Positions 26,235 through 35,824 are shown, numbered from the stretch's first letter. The stretch is 64,000 nt of DNA from an uncultured Pseudomonadales bacterium (GCA_958296025.1 OY282430.1:3524477-3588476); one strand, 5' to 3'. Notes: generated from the letters alone by a model not told the origin. Translations and numbers: made by a program.

Positions 26235-28043
26235 ATGCCAGAGGCAGTCATCATCACTGGGGTGCCTCGCTCCGGCACCACCTTGGTCTGCTCCCTGCTC
26301 AACCGCTTGCCGGATGTGGTTGTCCTGAATGAGACCATGGATGTCGCTGCGTTGTCGGCGATGGATGGCAATGTCGTCCGCGTTGAAGCGGTGACGCGGT
26401 ATTTGGCGGATGTGCGCCAAGCCATTGTGGAGCGGGCCGAGAAACCCACACGGCGGTTGCGTGGCGAGGGGGACAACATGTTTCTCCCGGCGACGGGTGG
26501 CGAACGCCGTTGGGCGGGGGCGGAAGTGGAGTTCGTTCCGGTGGGGAAACCCTTGCGCCCGGATTTCACCCTCGCGCTGAAGCACCCCAATGCCTTCGCC
26601 GCTCTGCTGCCGGACTTGCGCCAACGCTTCGACTGCTGGGCGTTTGTGCGCAATCCCTTGGCGGTGCTTGCCTCTTGGCATAGTCTTGACCACCCCATTC
26701 GGCAGGGCCATGCGCCCATGGCGGAGGCGCTGGACCGCGCCTTGGCACAGCAGCTAGCCACCATTGAGGATGGCGGACCACGCCGATTGGCCCTGCTAGA
26801 CTGGTATTTTCGGCGCTTCCTAGAGGTGCTGGAGCCGGAGTGCATCCTGCGCTATGAAGACATCATCGCCAGCAACGGCACCTGCTTAGCGGAGCTGGCA
26901 CCGCAAGCCGGGCAACTGCTCAAACTTTTGGATGCGCCCCTTGAGAGCCGCAACGACAATGCTCTCTATGGCACCGCCGCGGCTGCGCTGCTGGACGCAG
27001 AAGCCCTGCTGGCCCTACCGAACCACGCCTGCTGGTGCTTCTACGACCGCGCCGATGTTGTGGCGCTGCGCGACGCGCTGCACAGCGAAAACACCCCGCC
27101 TGTTGCGCCGACGCCCCACGAACCGCCAGCACATGTCAGGGCGTCGGACTCCCGGGATCCGCCCGCTTTGCACAAGCCGCCGAATTCTCTACCGCTTGCT
27201 CCCTCTTCCGAACCGCCTGCTTCCGCTGCCTATCAGCCAAAGTTGAGTTTTGTGATCGTCGGCGCCCAAAAATGCGGTACCACGGCCTTGGCCGAATACC
27301 TGCGGGAGCATCCGCAAATTGGCATGCCCTTGGAGGAAGGCCATGTGTTCGACGCACCGGATTTTTCGCCGGACTGGTCCCCCCAAGAGATCGACGAACG
27401 CTATGCGTCCCGCTTCGAGCATTGCCGGCAGGCCGCGATCCTTGGCGAATTGACGCCCATTTATTTGTTTTTTCCCGAGGTGGCGGCGGCACTTCAGCGG
27501 TACAACCCAGATCTTAAGGTGATTGTGCTGTTGCGGGACCGAGTGGCAAGGGCCATTTCCCACTACTACATGCAGAAAAGCCGCGGCAAGGAGAACGCGC
27601 CCCTATGGCTGGCGCTGTTGGCGCAACCTTTCCGGGTCAGACGATGCTCCGACCCCCGATCTTGGCAATCTCCGCAGCGCGTCAGCTCCTACCGCAGCAG
27701 GGGACTATATAGCTGGCAGTTAAGCAACCTCTACAGACACTTTCCCCGTCGGCAAGTACACATAATCCACAATAGCGATCTGTTAGCCAACCACCAAATA
27801 GTGTTGCGGCAAGTGTTCGCCTTCCTCGGCGTTGCCGAAGACGTCATGCCGCGGCCGCTGGTTGCATTTCCCCGTCCCCACGGCGCCGGCGGTGCCTTAG
27901 TGATCCGGGAGGATGGGGACACGAAGCTGGCTCCCTCCTTGTCAAACGACCTATCTAAGCGCCGCCATCCAGTGGTCTCCTGGCTGTTGCACTTAAGCTA
28001 TCTGCGCGAAGAACAGCGGGCGAAAGCCCTGCAATTCAACTAA
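26235..28043 (+). CDS. two-domain sulfotransferase
   Basis: The 602-residue protein seems to hold two PAPS-dependent sulfotransferase domains. The first begins at once with IITGVPRSGTTLVCSLL (PAPS 5'-phosphosulfate loop). A Pro/Ser/Ala-rich linker (about residues 285-345) leads to the second, FVIVGAQKCGTTALAEYL with the 3'-phosphate motif VIVLLRDRVARAISHYY. The second domain resembles heparan/carbohydrate N- or O-sulfotransferases. ATG 26235 is preferred over the TTG at 26184. It ends four bases inside the convergent oxygenase gene. A role in sulfating a surface glycan or metabolite is inferred. It splits the usual mutY-yggX pair. Confidence 0.87.
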   Translation: MPEAVIITGVPRSGTTLVCSLLNRLPDVVVLNETMDVAALSAMDGNVVRVEAVTRYLADVRQAIVERAEKPTRRLRGEGDNMFLPATGGERRWAGAEVEFVPVGKPLRPDFTLALKHPNAFAALLPDLRQRFDCWAFVRNPLAVLASWHSLDHPIRQGHAPMAEALDRALAQQLATIEDGGPRRLALLDWYFRRFLEVLEPECILRYEDIIASNGTCLAELAPQAGQLLKLLDAPLESRNDNALYGTAAAALLDAEALLALPNHACWCFYDRADVVALRDALHSENTPPVAPTPHEPPAHVRASDSRDPPALHKPPNSLPLAPSSEPPASAAYQPKLSFVIVGAQKCGTTALAEYLREHPQIGMPLEEGHVFDAPDFSPDWSPQEIDERYASRFEHCRQAAILGELTPIYLFFPEVAAALQRYNPDLKVIVLLRDRVARAISHYYMQKSRGKENAPLWLALLAQPFRVRRCSDPRSWQSPQRVSSYRSRGLYSWQLSNLYRHFPRRQVHIIHNSDLLANHQIVLRQVFAFLGVAEDVMPRPLVAFPRPHGAGGALVIREDGDTKLAPSLSNDLSKRRHPVVSWLLHLSYLREEQRAKALQFN

Positions 28044-28804
28044 CTAGCTGCGGCTCCGCCGCTCACATCCCGCCAATTGGTTTGTCGATCATAGCGATGA
28101 TGTGGGGTCGGTTTAGCCGTATAGTAATAAAGGGCGATGGATTTTCTGGTGATGTGCTCTGGAGTGTTCAGTGGCGATGGGTGTCCGTGAAACGAAGATT
28201 TATCCGTGTTGAAAATGACTATTCTGTTGAAAACAGGCGCTATGCGCTTCTTGCACCCTCTGACCTCGGCGTCCCAAAACTCCAGGGCCCCTCCATATTC
28301 CGGCAGCCAGTTTTTGTTCAAGTACAAAAAGACGTTGACGCGGCGAAAAAGATCGAGTGTCGATAGTTCGTTGAAGTCCGTATGTACGTCCAGCTTCCCG
28401 CCGCTAAGAATCTGGTGAATCCCGCCACCATGAAAGTAGGGATCGGGCAGTAGCTTGCCAATTCCAGTGAGCTTTTCGAGGAAATGCAGGAATGGATACG
28501 AATTGAACGCACCGAGTATGTTTTGCAGCCAAGGCGACACGCCGCTCAACCGCTTAGCGTGACCGATGCCCTGCTTTTTAGGCTGATGCTGCCTATCCCG
28601 ATCCCGCCAATCGAACCAAACCGGCGAGTCCGGGCCGGGAAAAACTTCCAACAACATATTGGCCGTCTTGCTATCCAGAAAATCATCCACTACAACATGC
28701 GGAAAGGGTACGGCCTTTCGGTATTCCGACCGCAGATCTTCCGCCAAGGATTGCAGCGGCCCGACCTGGAATACGAAAGGCTTCTGTTGCCAAAACTTCA
28801 ACAT
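28040..28804 (-). CDS. 2OG-Fe(II) oxygenase (prolyl 4-hydroxylase-like)
   Basis: The 254-residue protein has the double-stranded beta-helix iron site: HxD in LDVHTDFNEL and a distal His in SFHGHPSPLN, with an Arg (ITRKSIALYYY) for 2-oxoglutarate. The leading VPFPHVVVDDFLD is common in the P4Hc-like oxygenases found beside glycan and sulfotransferase genes. ATG 28804 has AAGGAG six bases upstream, which settles the start. Base composition is clearly more AT-rich than the flanks, so transfer is likely. It converges on the sulfotransferase gene with a four-base overlap, and the two may have arrived together. Confidence 0.87.
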   Translation of the reverse strand: MLKFWQQKPFVFQVGPLQSLAEDLRSEYRKAVPFPHVVVDDFLDSKTANMLLEVFPGPDSPVWFDWRDRDRQHQPKKQGIGHAKRLSGVSPWLQNILGAFNSYPFLHFLEKLTGIGKLLPDPYFHGGGIHQILSGGKLDVHTDFNELSTLDLFRRVNVFLYLNKNWLPEYGGALEFWDAEVRGCKKRIAPVFNRIVIFNTDKSSFHGHPSPLNTPEHITRKSIALYYYTAKPTPHHRYDRQTNWRDVSGGAAAS

Positions 28805-29114
28805 CCAAAACTCCTTAAAGTGAAGGATGGAAGATGAACCCGTGGTCCAACAGCGCCACGGCTTCGGATCAGCGCCCCGGCCCGCGGGTGTTTGTAAACA
28901 GCGATTTTGCGGTGGTGCCCACCGCCTCCGGCGGAGTGTGGACATCGACCCGTACGGCCCGGCATACCACCTTCGGCAAGAACATCTGCCGCATGTTTAG
29001 ACTTCTTCAGTTTTTGGTTGAACCGAAAGAATACCTGAACCCATTGCCATACCACAAACTTCATGCGAGTTTCAGGGCGAGTTGGGGTGGGCGGGCGGTA
29101 GCCCTCAGGGCGCA
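28805..29114. other. intergenic region upstream of the oxygenase
   Basis: A minus-strand frame begins MKFVVWQWVQVFFRFNQ at 29064 but has no ribosome-binding site and overlaps the oxygenase start; I do not call it. No terminator was found after mutY. Confidence 0.4.
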
Positions 29115-30200
29115 CTAGGCGAAAACCTCCTTCAAGGAGGCGAGCAAAGCTCCAGCGGGGACGGAAAGCCCGACGGGTTGCGGGCGGTCGAGGTTGTACC
29201 AAATGAACCGGTCGCCATCGCCGATGGCCGTTGGTTGCTCGGCAAGACGCAGGTAGTGGGGCTCAATGTCTAAATGAAAGTGGGTGAAGCTGTGGCGAAA
29301 CGCCGGCGCGGTGCGCCGTTCAGCGACGGTGGCGGCGCGGATGCCGAATTCCGCGCAGACCGCCTCCCACGAACAATCCGCATTCCGCTGCGGCGGCGAC
29401 CACAATCCGCCCCACACGCCAAAATTGGGCCGCCGCTCCAAAAGGCAGGCGCCGGGCGGTGCGCTGATGACGTACATTCGGGCTTTGCGCACCGGCTTTG
29501 CGCCGCGTTGCGGACGCGACGGAATCTCCGCCACCCGGTTCGCGGCCAGAGCCATGCAGCGTTCAGCCAGCGGACATGCCGAACAACCGGGGCCACGGCG
29601 GGTGCAAAGGGTGGCGCCGAGGTCCATGATCGCCTGCGTGTAGGCTGCGGCGCGGGTTTGCGGCGTGTGCGCCTCGGCGTGTGCCCAGAGCGTGCGCAAC
29701 GTCGCTGCTGCGTTGGACGGGCCGTCAACGCCGTGAAACCGCGCCAACACCCGCTTGGCGTTGCCGTCCAAAATGGCGGTGGGCTGGTCCATCGCCAACG
29801 CCAGAATGGCCCCCGCCGTGGAGCGGCCAACGCCGGGCAGGGCCTCAAGCCCGGCTTGGCTGGTGGGGAAGGCGCCGCCGGCGGCGGCGATCAGTTTCGC
29901 CGTCCTGTGCAGGTTGCGGGCGCGGGCGTAGTAGCCGAGGCCGGACCACAGATGCAGCACCTCATCGAGCTGCGCCGCGGCCAACGCTTGGACGTCGGGG
30001 AAGCGGGCCATGAACCGCTCAAAGTAAGGAATGACGGCCTGCACCTGGGTCTGCTGCAGCATGATCTCCGACACCCACACGCGGTAGGCGTTGGGGTTGC
30101 GCTGCCAAGGCAGGCCCTTGCGTCCGTGACGGTCAAACCAAGCCAGCAACTTGCCGGCGAACCAATCCGGCGAGTTGACGGCTGCCGTCCTTATACCCAT
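29115..30200 (-). CDS. mutY: A/G-specific adenine glycosylase MutY
   Basis: MutY removes adenine mispaired with 8-oxoguanine. The 361-residue protein has the helix-hairpin-helix (LEALPGVGRSTAGAIL) with the catalytic Asp in TAILDGNAKRVLARF, the [4Fe-4S] loop C-TRRGPG-C-SA-C-PLAER-C, and the C-terminal NUDIX-like domain (FGVWGGLWSPPQ) that reads 8-oxoG. Catalytic Glu is in WVSEIMLQQTQV. It is 80 bp downstream of asmA on the same strand, as in Pseudomonas. Confidence 0.96.
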   Translation of the reverse strand: MGIRTAAVNSPDWFAGKLLAWFDRHGRKGLPWQRNPNAYRVWVSEIMLQQTQVQAVIPYFERFMARFPDVQALAAAQLDEVLHLWSGLGYYARARNLHRTAKLIAAAGGAFPTSQAGLEALPGVGRSTAGAILALAMDQPTAILDGNAKRVLARFHGVDGPSNAAATLRTLWAHAEAHTPQTRAAAYTQAIMDLGATLCTRRGPGCSACPLAERCMALAANRVAEIPSRPQRGAKPVRKARMYVISAPPGACLLERRPNFGVWGGLWSPPQRNADCSWEAVCAEFGIRAATVAERRTAPAFRHSFTHFHLDIEPHYLRLAEQPTAIGDGDRFIWYNLDRPQPVGLSVPAGALLASLKEVFA

Positions 30201-30280
30201 GTCGGCGTTCGCTGAGCGGGCCGGCGGCTTAGGCCGCGTTGCGCCAGCCGCGTCCCGCCGGCAAAGCCATGTCCTGTCGG

Positions 30281-31522
30281 CTACCAGCCGTCTTCCTCAT
30301 GGTTTTCCGCCAGCAGTTTGAGTAGCGAAGCCACCGCTTTGCGATACTTGGGCGGCGCAATCCCGTCAATGATGGCCTCCACCTGCCGCGCTTCCCGGGA
30401 GCCTTCCTCGGCCCGAGCCAAGTCGGCAAGTTGGGCCGCCAAGGCGCCCACATCCAAGCCGCAGCGCGGCGACTGAATGGACCCCCGGCAGCGCACGGGC
30501 ACCGGCAAGCCAAGCAGCGCGGCACTGACCCCTCGACCGCTCCAATGCGATGCCTCGGCGGGCGGTTTCTCAATGACCAGCTGCACCAAGAGATCGAGGT
30601 TGTCCGCAAGATAGTCGTACTCCCCTTGCGCCCTGACGGCAAGATTGTCGAGATCGGCTTGGATGCGCTGCTTGGTTCCGGAAATGCGCCAAGTCCCCGT
30701 CAGCTCCCGGTAATCCAAGGCCAGGCCGGCGACGTCTCGAAAGTCCCCGGCCAACCGAGCGGCGGCGGCGAATAGGCCATCGACAGCCGGTGAATCGATG
30801 CGGCCTTCGCCGCCCACCAGCCGACATTCACCACTGACGCCGGACGCAAGGATGGCCCCAACATCGCCGTCACCGAGGCGTTGCCGCAAGTCAATCCACG
30901 GCTGGCCGGCGGCTGTGGCGCTCGCGCCTTGGGCCGCCCCAACCTCGGCGGCAAGTTGCGAGCCGCCACCGCCCAAACGCAGTTGACAGCCGAAGTCAAA
31001 CGCCCCCGCCCATCTCATTCGCGGACCGAGCCAAGAAGCCAGCGCTGCGCCCTGAAGCCCCTGGGTCTGGAAATCCAAGGTCCACGTCGAGGGTTGGGTC
31101 CCTGCCCCCAAGGCGATGTCGGCCTGCCCCATACCGCCCAAAACCTCCCCCGCCTGCAAGCCGATGCGCAGCCCCCCATCACCAGCCGCAACGGTGGCGT
31201 GCAAATCCTTGATGGCCAAATCCCGGAAGGCCAACGCCGCAAATTCCAGCCCCTGCAACGCGATGCGGCCGTCCATCACCCGCAAACTGGCCTGCCGCAC
31301 CCGCCATGACTGGTCAGCCGCCGCCAAGGAAGTGGCGGTGAGCAGCGGCACAGGCAGGAGACGCCAGCCAAGATCGCCCCGGATCTCGACAGCCATGCCG
31401 ACCCGGGCGCTCAAGTAAGCCTCGGCTTGCGGCCGAATGCGGTTCATATCCGCAAGCAGCCAAGCGACAGCGACGGCACCAAGCAAGGCAATCAGGGCAA
31501 TGGCGATGAGAACTTTGCGCAT
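30281..31522 (-). CDS. asmA: AsmA-family protein
   Basis: The 413-residue protein starts with one membrane helix (VLIAIALIALLGAVAVAWLL) and continues as a long, beta-rich periplasmic part starting YLSARVGMAVEIRGDLGW, the AsmA N-terminal signature. AsmA-like proteins are bridge-like lipid transporters or outer-membrane biogenesis factors. ATG 31522 (MRKVLIAIA) is chosen over the upstream ATG at 31570 because it gives a standard N-in anchor. The protein is short compared with E. coli AsmA (about 617), missing part of the middle. It precedes mutY on the same strand. Confidence 0.85.
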   Translation of the reverse strand: MRKVLIAIALIALLGAVAVAWLLADMNRIRPQAEAYLSARVGMAVEIRGDLGWRLLPVPLLTATSLAAADQSWRVRQASLRVMDGRIALQGLEFAALAFRDLAIKDLHATVAAGDGGLRIGLQAGEVLGGMGQADIALGAGTQPSTWTLDFQTQGLQGAALASWLGPRMRWAGAFDFGCQLRLGGGGSQLAAEVGAAQGASATAAGQPWIDLRQRLGDGDVGAILASGVSGECRLVGGEGRIDSPAVDGLFAAAARLAGDFRDVAGLALDYRELTGTWRISGTKQRIQADLDNLAVRAQGEYDYLADNLDLLVQLVIEKPPAEASHWSGRGVSAALLGLPVPVRCRGSIQSPRCGLDVGALAAQLADLARAEEGSREARQVEAIIDGIAPPKYRKAVASLLKLLAENHEEDGW

Positions 31523-31580
31523 GGGCGATGGTTTCCGGCGCGAATAGGCACTTGGAAGCGCCCCCTGCAAGCAGATTAAA

Positions 31581-32024
31581 ATGGCCTACGATCAGGCTTT
31601 GCCAGGATGGTACACAAGGAGGTCCGTTTTGTCCGTTGGCGCTTGGGACCCAGCGAATCAGATCACGAGGCTGGATGCGTCCCTTTTGGGGGAACTGACC
31701 GAGGCGGCGAAGCGTCAAGACGCCGATAGCTTCGGCTTGTCCGCCGCCGCCATCGGCCGTTTGGCGGCGACCGTGCGTTTGCCGCCGAAGGCTTGGCAGG
31801 CGGCGGAAAGGCTGGCCGATGCAGACCTGATCGCCCTCGTGCGCTTCTACACCTTGGCGGAGGGGCGTTTCCCGGACTGGAAGGCGGGGGCCAAATCCCC
31901 GGTGATCGCGCTGCACCGCATCCTGCGCCGTCGCGATGCTTGGCCGGCGGACCTGACCGCCTGGATCAAGGCGCATAGCGACAACAGGTTTCTGCCCCAC
32001 GGCAGCTTGATCGACCGCCTTTAA
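31581..32024 (+). CDS. conserved hypothetical protein
   Basis: The product has 147 residues and is mostly helical, with LGELTEAAKRQDADSFGLS, LADADLIALVRFYTLAEG and a C-terminal NRFLPHGSLIDRL. The ending FLPxGSLxDRL reminds me of a conserved gammaproteobacterial protein encoded between asmA and hisB in related genomes, but I cannot name a domain. There is no signal peptide. It is divergent from asmA (58 bp between starts) and 146 bp upstream of hisB. The true start could be a TTG about 16 codons inside (LSVGAWDPAN). Confidence 0.7.
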   Translation: MAYDQALPGWYTRRSVLSVGAWDPANQITRLDASLLGELTEAAKRQDADSFGLSAAAIGRLAATVRLPPKAWQAAERLADADLIALVRFYTLAEGRFPDWKAGAKSPVIALHRILRRRDAWPADLTAWIKAHSDNRFLPHGSLIDRL

Positions 32025-32170
32025 CGGCAGCGCACAAAGACCGCTGGCCACTGCCAAGCGCTATCCAAAACGCTGGGTTGGCGGCCTTGCAACGGAAACC
32101 ATCGGCGGCCTGCCCGCAAAGACGCCCGTTGACCTTATAATGAGCCGCCATTCAGTCAGCCCAAGCCTCC

Positions 32171-32767
32171 ATGAACGCCCCGCGCAACGCCGAAGTCGTC
32201 CGCAACACCAAGGAAACTTGCATCCAACTGGCCCTGAACTTGGACGGGCAGGGGCAAGCCAACCTCGACACCGGGCTGCCGTTCTTTGAGCACATGCTGA
32301 CGCAGATCGCCCAACACGGGCTGATCGACCTCAGCATTCAGGCGCAAGGGGATCTGGAGGTGGACGCCCACCACACCGTGGAGGACCTGGGCATCGTCTT
32401 CGGCCAAGCCTTCAACAAGGCCATCGGCGGCAAGCAAGGGGTGGTGCGCTACGGCCATGCCTACGTTCCCTTGGACGAAGCCTTGTCCCGTGCAGTGGTG
32501 GACCTTTCCGGGCGACCGGGGCTGACCTATCAATGCATCTTCGTGCGTCCCCGCATCGGTGATTTCGACGTGGACCTGCTGCGCGAGTTCTTTCAGGGCT
32601 TCGTCAACCACGCCCAAGTGACGGTGCATCTGGACAACCTGCGCGGGACCAACGCCCACCACCAAGCGGAGACGCTGTTCAAGGCCTTCGGACGGGCGTT
32701 GCGCATGGCGGTGACATTGGACCCCCGCCGCGGCGGGAAAGCGCCTTCCAGCAAGGGTGTGCTGTAA
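32171..32767 (+). CDS. hisB: imidazoleglycerol-phosphate dehydratase
   Basis: This is the monofunctional dehydratase (198 residues), step six of histidine synthesis. The duplicated metal motifs are [10 protein letters not shown] and [18 protein letters not shown], with the opening [13 protein letters not shown]. There is no N-terminal phosphatase domain, unlike E. coli HisB. The next gene, 134 bp downstream, is hisA rather than the usual hisH. Confidence 0.97.
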   Translation: MNAPRNAEVVRNTKETCIQLALNLDGQGQANLDTGLPFFEHMLTQIAQHGLIDLSIQAQGDLEVDAHHTVEDLGIVFGQAFNKAIGGKQGVVRYGHAYVPLDEALSRAVVDLSGRPGLTYQCIFVRPRIGDFDVDLLREFFQGFVNHAQVTVHLDNLRGTNAHHQAETLFKAFGRALRMAVTLDPRRGGKAPSSKGVL

Positions 32768-32901
32768 TGGTCTTAGCAGCGGGCCAATCGAACCCCGCAC
32801 CTTGGTTAGTTGCGCCAAGCGGTAGGTTGCGTGACGCTAGTGCTGCCGCTAGAATGCCGCCAAACCTTGGAGTTGGCGAGAATGGCGCCTAGGAAACCCG
32901 T

Positions 32902-33639
32902 ATGCTGCTGATCCCAGCCATCGATCTTAAGGAAGGGCGGTGCGTGCGCCTAAAGCAGGGGCGCATGGCGGACGCCACCCTGTACTCCGACGACCCGGCG
33001 GCCATGGCCGAACGCTGGCTGGAAGCCGGTTGCCGGCGGCTGCATGTGGTCGATTTGGACGCCGCATTCGCCGGAGCGTTGCGCAACCATCGCTCGGTTG
33101 CGGCCATCGTCAAACGCGCCCAAGGCGTCCCGGTGCAGGTCGGCGGCGGCATCCGTTCTCTGGCGAACGCCGCCATGTATCTCGACGCCGGGGTGGATGC
33201 GGTCATCGTCGGCACCGCGGCGGTGCGGAATTTCGACTTTCTGGAACAACTGACGGCGTACTTCCCCAACCGCATCCTGTTCGGGCTGGATGCCCGCCAA
33301 GGCCGGGCGGCCATCGACGGTTGGGACGTCACCACGGACAAGACTGCAACGGCGTTGGCGCTGGCAGCCCACGCCCTGCCCTTGGCCGGCATCGTCCACA
33401 CCGACATCGAGCGGGACGGCATGTTGAGCGGCATCAACATCGCCGCCACCTTGGCGCTCGCCGAGGCGGTATCGACGCCGGTCATCGCCTCCGGCGGGGT
33501 GCATAACCTGAGCGACTTGGCCGCCCTGAAAGCCGCCGACGACCAAGCTGGCCGCCTCTTGTTGGGTACCATCACCGGGCGCGCCATCTACGCCGGCACC
33601 CTGGACTTCCGCCAAGGCCAAAGCCTGCTGGACGCCTAG
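32902..33639 (+). CDS. hisA: ProFAR isomerase (HisA)
   Basis: HisA is a (beta/alpha)8 barrel that isomerises the histidine intermediate ProFAR. Catalytic Asp residues are in IPAIDLKEGRCVRL (Asp 8) and ILFGLDARQGR, and the two phosphate loops QVGGGIRS and ASGGVHN are intact. It is 245 residues with an AGGAAA five bases before the ATG. hisF, which normally follows, is absent; the next gene is on the opposite strand. Confidence 0.96.
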   Translation: MLLIPAIDLKEGRCVRLKQGRMADATLYSDDPAAMAERWLEAGCRRLHVVDLDAAFAGALRNHRSVAAIVKRAQGVPVQVGGGIRSLANAAMYLDAGVDAVIVGTAAVRNFDFLEQLTAYFPNRILFGLDARQGRAAIDGWDVTTDKTATALALAAHALPLAGIVHTDIERDGMLSGINIAATLALAEAVSTPVIASGGVHNLSDLAALKAADDQAGRLLLGTITGRAIYAGTLDFRQGQSLLDA

Positions 33640-33662
33640 GGGCCTGCCCTCCCGGCGCAACT

Positions 33663-34571
33663 CTAGGTTGCCGCGGCCTGCCCCGGGAACAGAAACTTTC
33701 CCACCGCCTGGAGGCGACCATAGCGTTCGCCCAAGTCGGCTAGGCATGGATACGCAGGCGGGGCGTAGGGCCGCCCCGTTAAGCGGGCATACTCATCCAG
33801 GCTTGCGCTGAAGTAGCCGTCATGAGAGGTGGCCGCCCCGTTGTGGACTTGGTGGAAGGTGGCTTCCCCAAGCAGAAGCACATTCAGCGCATCCTGCCGG
33901 CACACTAGGCGGCTGAACAACTCCAGGTTGCACAGCCCGCCCCCCGGCCTTGCAAACCCCTCGCGGTAGCCGCCCGCCGCCAGCCAAGTGCGCCGCGTCA
34001 TGGCGAAGGCGTTGCTCTCATTTTGCTGGAAGGGATTGCCGTCCCTATGGGCGCCGGCCCAGACGCTGATGGGGTAGAGCTGGTCCAAGTCCGTTCGCCA
34101 AGACACCGAGGCAAGCAATTCGTCCTCCGCCGCCTGATCGTATCCCGCCCGCACGGACTGCATTTGCGGTTTTCGGCCGAGGTGGCGGCTGCCGACGAAG
34201 GTGAAGGCTTGGGGATGGCGTTCCAGCACATCAAGGGTTCGGCGGACCAAGTACGAACTGGCCAAGCGGGCGCCGTCGATGCAGATCATCAGGAAATCTC
34301 CGGCAGCCCGATCGCGCACCGCTTGGTTGATGGCGCTAACCGGCGACGCCTTGGCGTCCTGTGGCGCTATGCGAACGCAGTGAACGGGACGCGGCGCACT
34401 AGCGATGGCGTCGCCGAGATTCAAGGGTTGCGGCGAGCCGTTGTCCACCACGAGGAGTTCGTACTCCGCCTCTTCAACGCCTCTTTGCAAAGGCGGCAGA
34501 AAGGACAGCAGGGTTCTGGGTGCCTCCCGCTGCATGTTGTAGGCGCAGATGACGATGGACAGCTTGGTCAT
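33663..34571 (-). CDS. family 2 glycosyltransferase
   Basis: The 302-residue protein has a GT-A fold start, LSIVICAYNMQREAPRTL, and the nucleotide region YELLVVDNGSPQ. At the place of the usual DXD it reads MICIDGARLAS, so the metal motif is altered. It ends LYPISVWAGAH, GYREGFARPGGG and an alpha-helical C-terminus with no membrane helix. Acceptor and sugar are unknown. It lies 29 bp downstream of hisC on the same strand, occupying the place where hisF would be expected. Confidence 0.85.
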   Translation of the reverse strand: MTKLSIVICAYNMQREAPRTLLSFLPPLQRGVEEAEYELLVVDNGSPQPLNLGDAIASAPRPVHCVRIAPQDAKASPVSAINQAVRDRAAGDFLMICIDGARLASSYLVRRTLDVLERHPQAFTFVGSRHLGRKPQMQSVRAGYDQAAEDELLASVSWRTDLDQLYPISVWAGAHRDGNPFQQNESNAFAMTRRTWLAAGGYREGFARPGGGLCNLELFSRLVCRQDALNVLLLGEATFHQVHNGAATSHDGYFSASLDEYARLTGRPYAPPAYPCLADLGERYGRLQAVGKFLFPGQAAAT

Positions 34572-34600
34572 GGGGCTCCTTGGAAAGCGTCGTTGCTGCC

Positions 34601-35692
34601 TTAGACGGCCAGATAATCCGCCAACGCCCGCAAGACCGCTTCATTTTCGTGCGCCCTTCCCACCGTGATGCGCAGCATTTGGTCGGAGGCGGCCGGCCGT
34701 GGAATGATGCCGCGCCTCATCAAAAAGGCTGCCGCCCCGGCACCGTCCTTGCCGCCGCCGTCGGGAAAGCGGATCAGGTAGAAGTTGGCGACGCTGGGGA
34801 TCATCCGCAAGCCCAACTCCGCCAAGCGGGTTGCAATGCGTTCCAACCATTCGGCGTTGTGCCGTCGCACCCTTTGCACATGGCCCGCGTCCCGCACCGC
34901 GGCGGCGGCGGCGGCCATCGCCGGCCCATTGGCGTTGAACGGAGTGCGGATGCGCTGCACGGCGTCCACCACCGGCGGCGGACCGTAGGCCCAGCCGATG
35001 CGCAGCCCCGCCAAGCCGTGGATCTTGGAGAAGGTGCGCGTCATCACTGCGTTGTCGCCTGCCGCCACGAGAGCCGCGCCGCTGTCGTAGTCCGCTCTTT
35101 CCACGTATTCGGCGTAGGCGCCGTCGATCACCAGCAGACAGTTGCCGGGCAAGCCGGCACGCAGCCGCTGCAATTCCTGGGCGGTGACATAGGTGCCGGT
35201 CGGGTTGTTGGGGTTGGCGATCACGCACAGCCTGGACTTTGCCGTGGCCCGCGCCAACAGGGCGTCCACATCCACCCGATCATTCCGCTCCGCGGCGAAG
35301 ATGGGTCTTCCGCCTTGCGCGAGGCAGTGGATCCGGCACATCTCAAAGCCGTTTTCGCTGAGCAGCGCCTCATCGCCCGGCCGCAAATAAGTGCGCATCA
35401 GCAGCAGGATTAGTTCGTCGGAACCGTTGCCGCAGATGATTTGGTCGGGGTTCAGCCCATGCACTTCGGCGATGGCGCGGCGCAACGCCGTCTGCTCGCC
35501 GTCCGGATAGCGGTTCAGCTGCTCCGCCGCCCCCCGGTAGGCGCGCACGGCGGCCGGGCTCGGCCCCAAGGAGGATTCGTTGGAGGACAGCTTGATCGGA
35601 GCAACCACCCCCGGGATGTCACTTTTCCCCTGTTCATAGGGCGCCAGCTTCGCTACGCCCGGCACGGGGGCCGGCGCAACCGGCGCTTTCAT
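34601..35692 (-). CDS. hisC: histidinol-phosphate aminotransferase
   Basis: HisC is a PLP enzyme that aminates imidazole acetol-phosphate. The 363-residue protein has the family start IKLSSNESSLGPSP, the NPNNPTGTYV cofactor segment, and the PLP Lys in TRTFSKIHGLAGLRIGWAYG. Related enzymes accept aromatic keto acids, so a dual role with phenylalanine/tyrosine is possible. It starts 280 bp from the divergent ATPase gene. Confidence 0.94.
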   Translation of the reverse strand: MKAPVAPAPVPGVAKLAPYEQGKSDIPGVVAPIKLSSNESSLGPSPAAVRAYRGAAEQLNRYPDGEQTALRRAIAEVHGLNPDQIICGNGSDELILLLMRTYLRPGDEALLSENGFEMCRIHCLAQGGRPIFAAERNDRVDVDALLARATAKSRLCVIANPNNPTGTYVTAQELQRLRAGLPGNCLLVIDGAYAEYVERADYDSGAALVAAGDNAVMTRTFSKIHGLAGLRIGWAYGPPPVVDAVQRIRTPFNANGPAMAAAAAAVRDAGHVQRVRRHNAEWLERIATRLAELGLRMIPSVANFYLIRFPDGGGKDGAGAAAFLMRRGIIPRPAASDQMLRITVGRAHENEAVLRALADYLAV

Positions 35693-35824
35693 GAGCGATC
35701 AACCATGTGGATGCTGCCTCCTCGGCTGACCGGACATGCTACACAGAATCAACGTCGATGCGGGCTCCGCTTCTTCGGGACATCCCCTTGCGGCAGGGAC
35801 GCCTTTCGGGACTCCGCAGGCGGC

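Noticed and set aside
28798-29064. Minus-strand frame starting MKFVVWQWVQVFF between mutY and the oxygenase
   Set aside because: No ribosome-binding site, overlaps the well-supported oxygenase start, and the C-terminal half is Arg/Gly/His-rich shadow sequence.
29075-29110. Possible yggX 3' end remnant (EGYRPP) next to mutY
   Set aside because: Only six residues and about eleven bases agree with the real yggX end, which can be chance.
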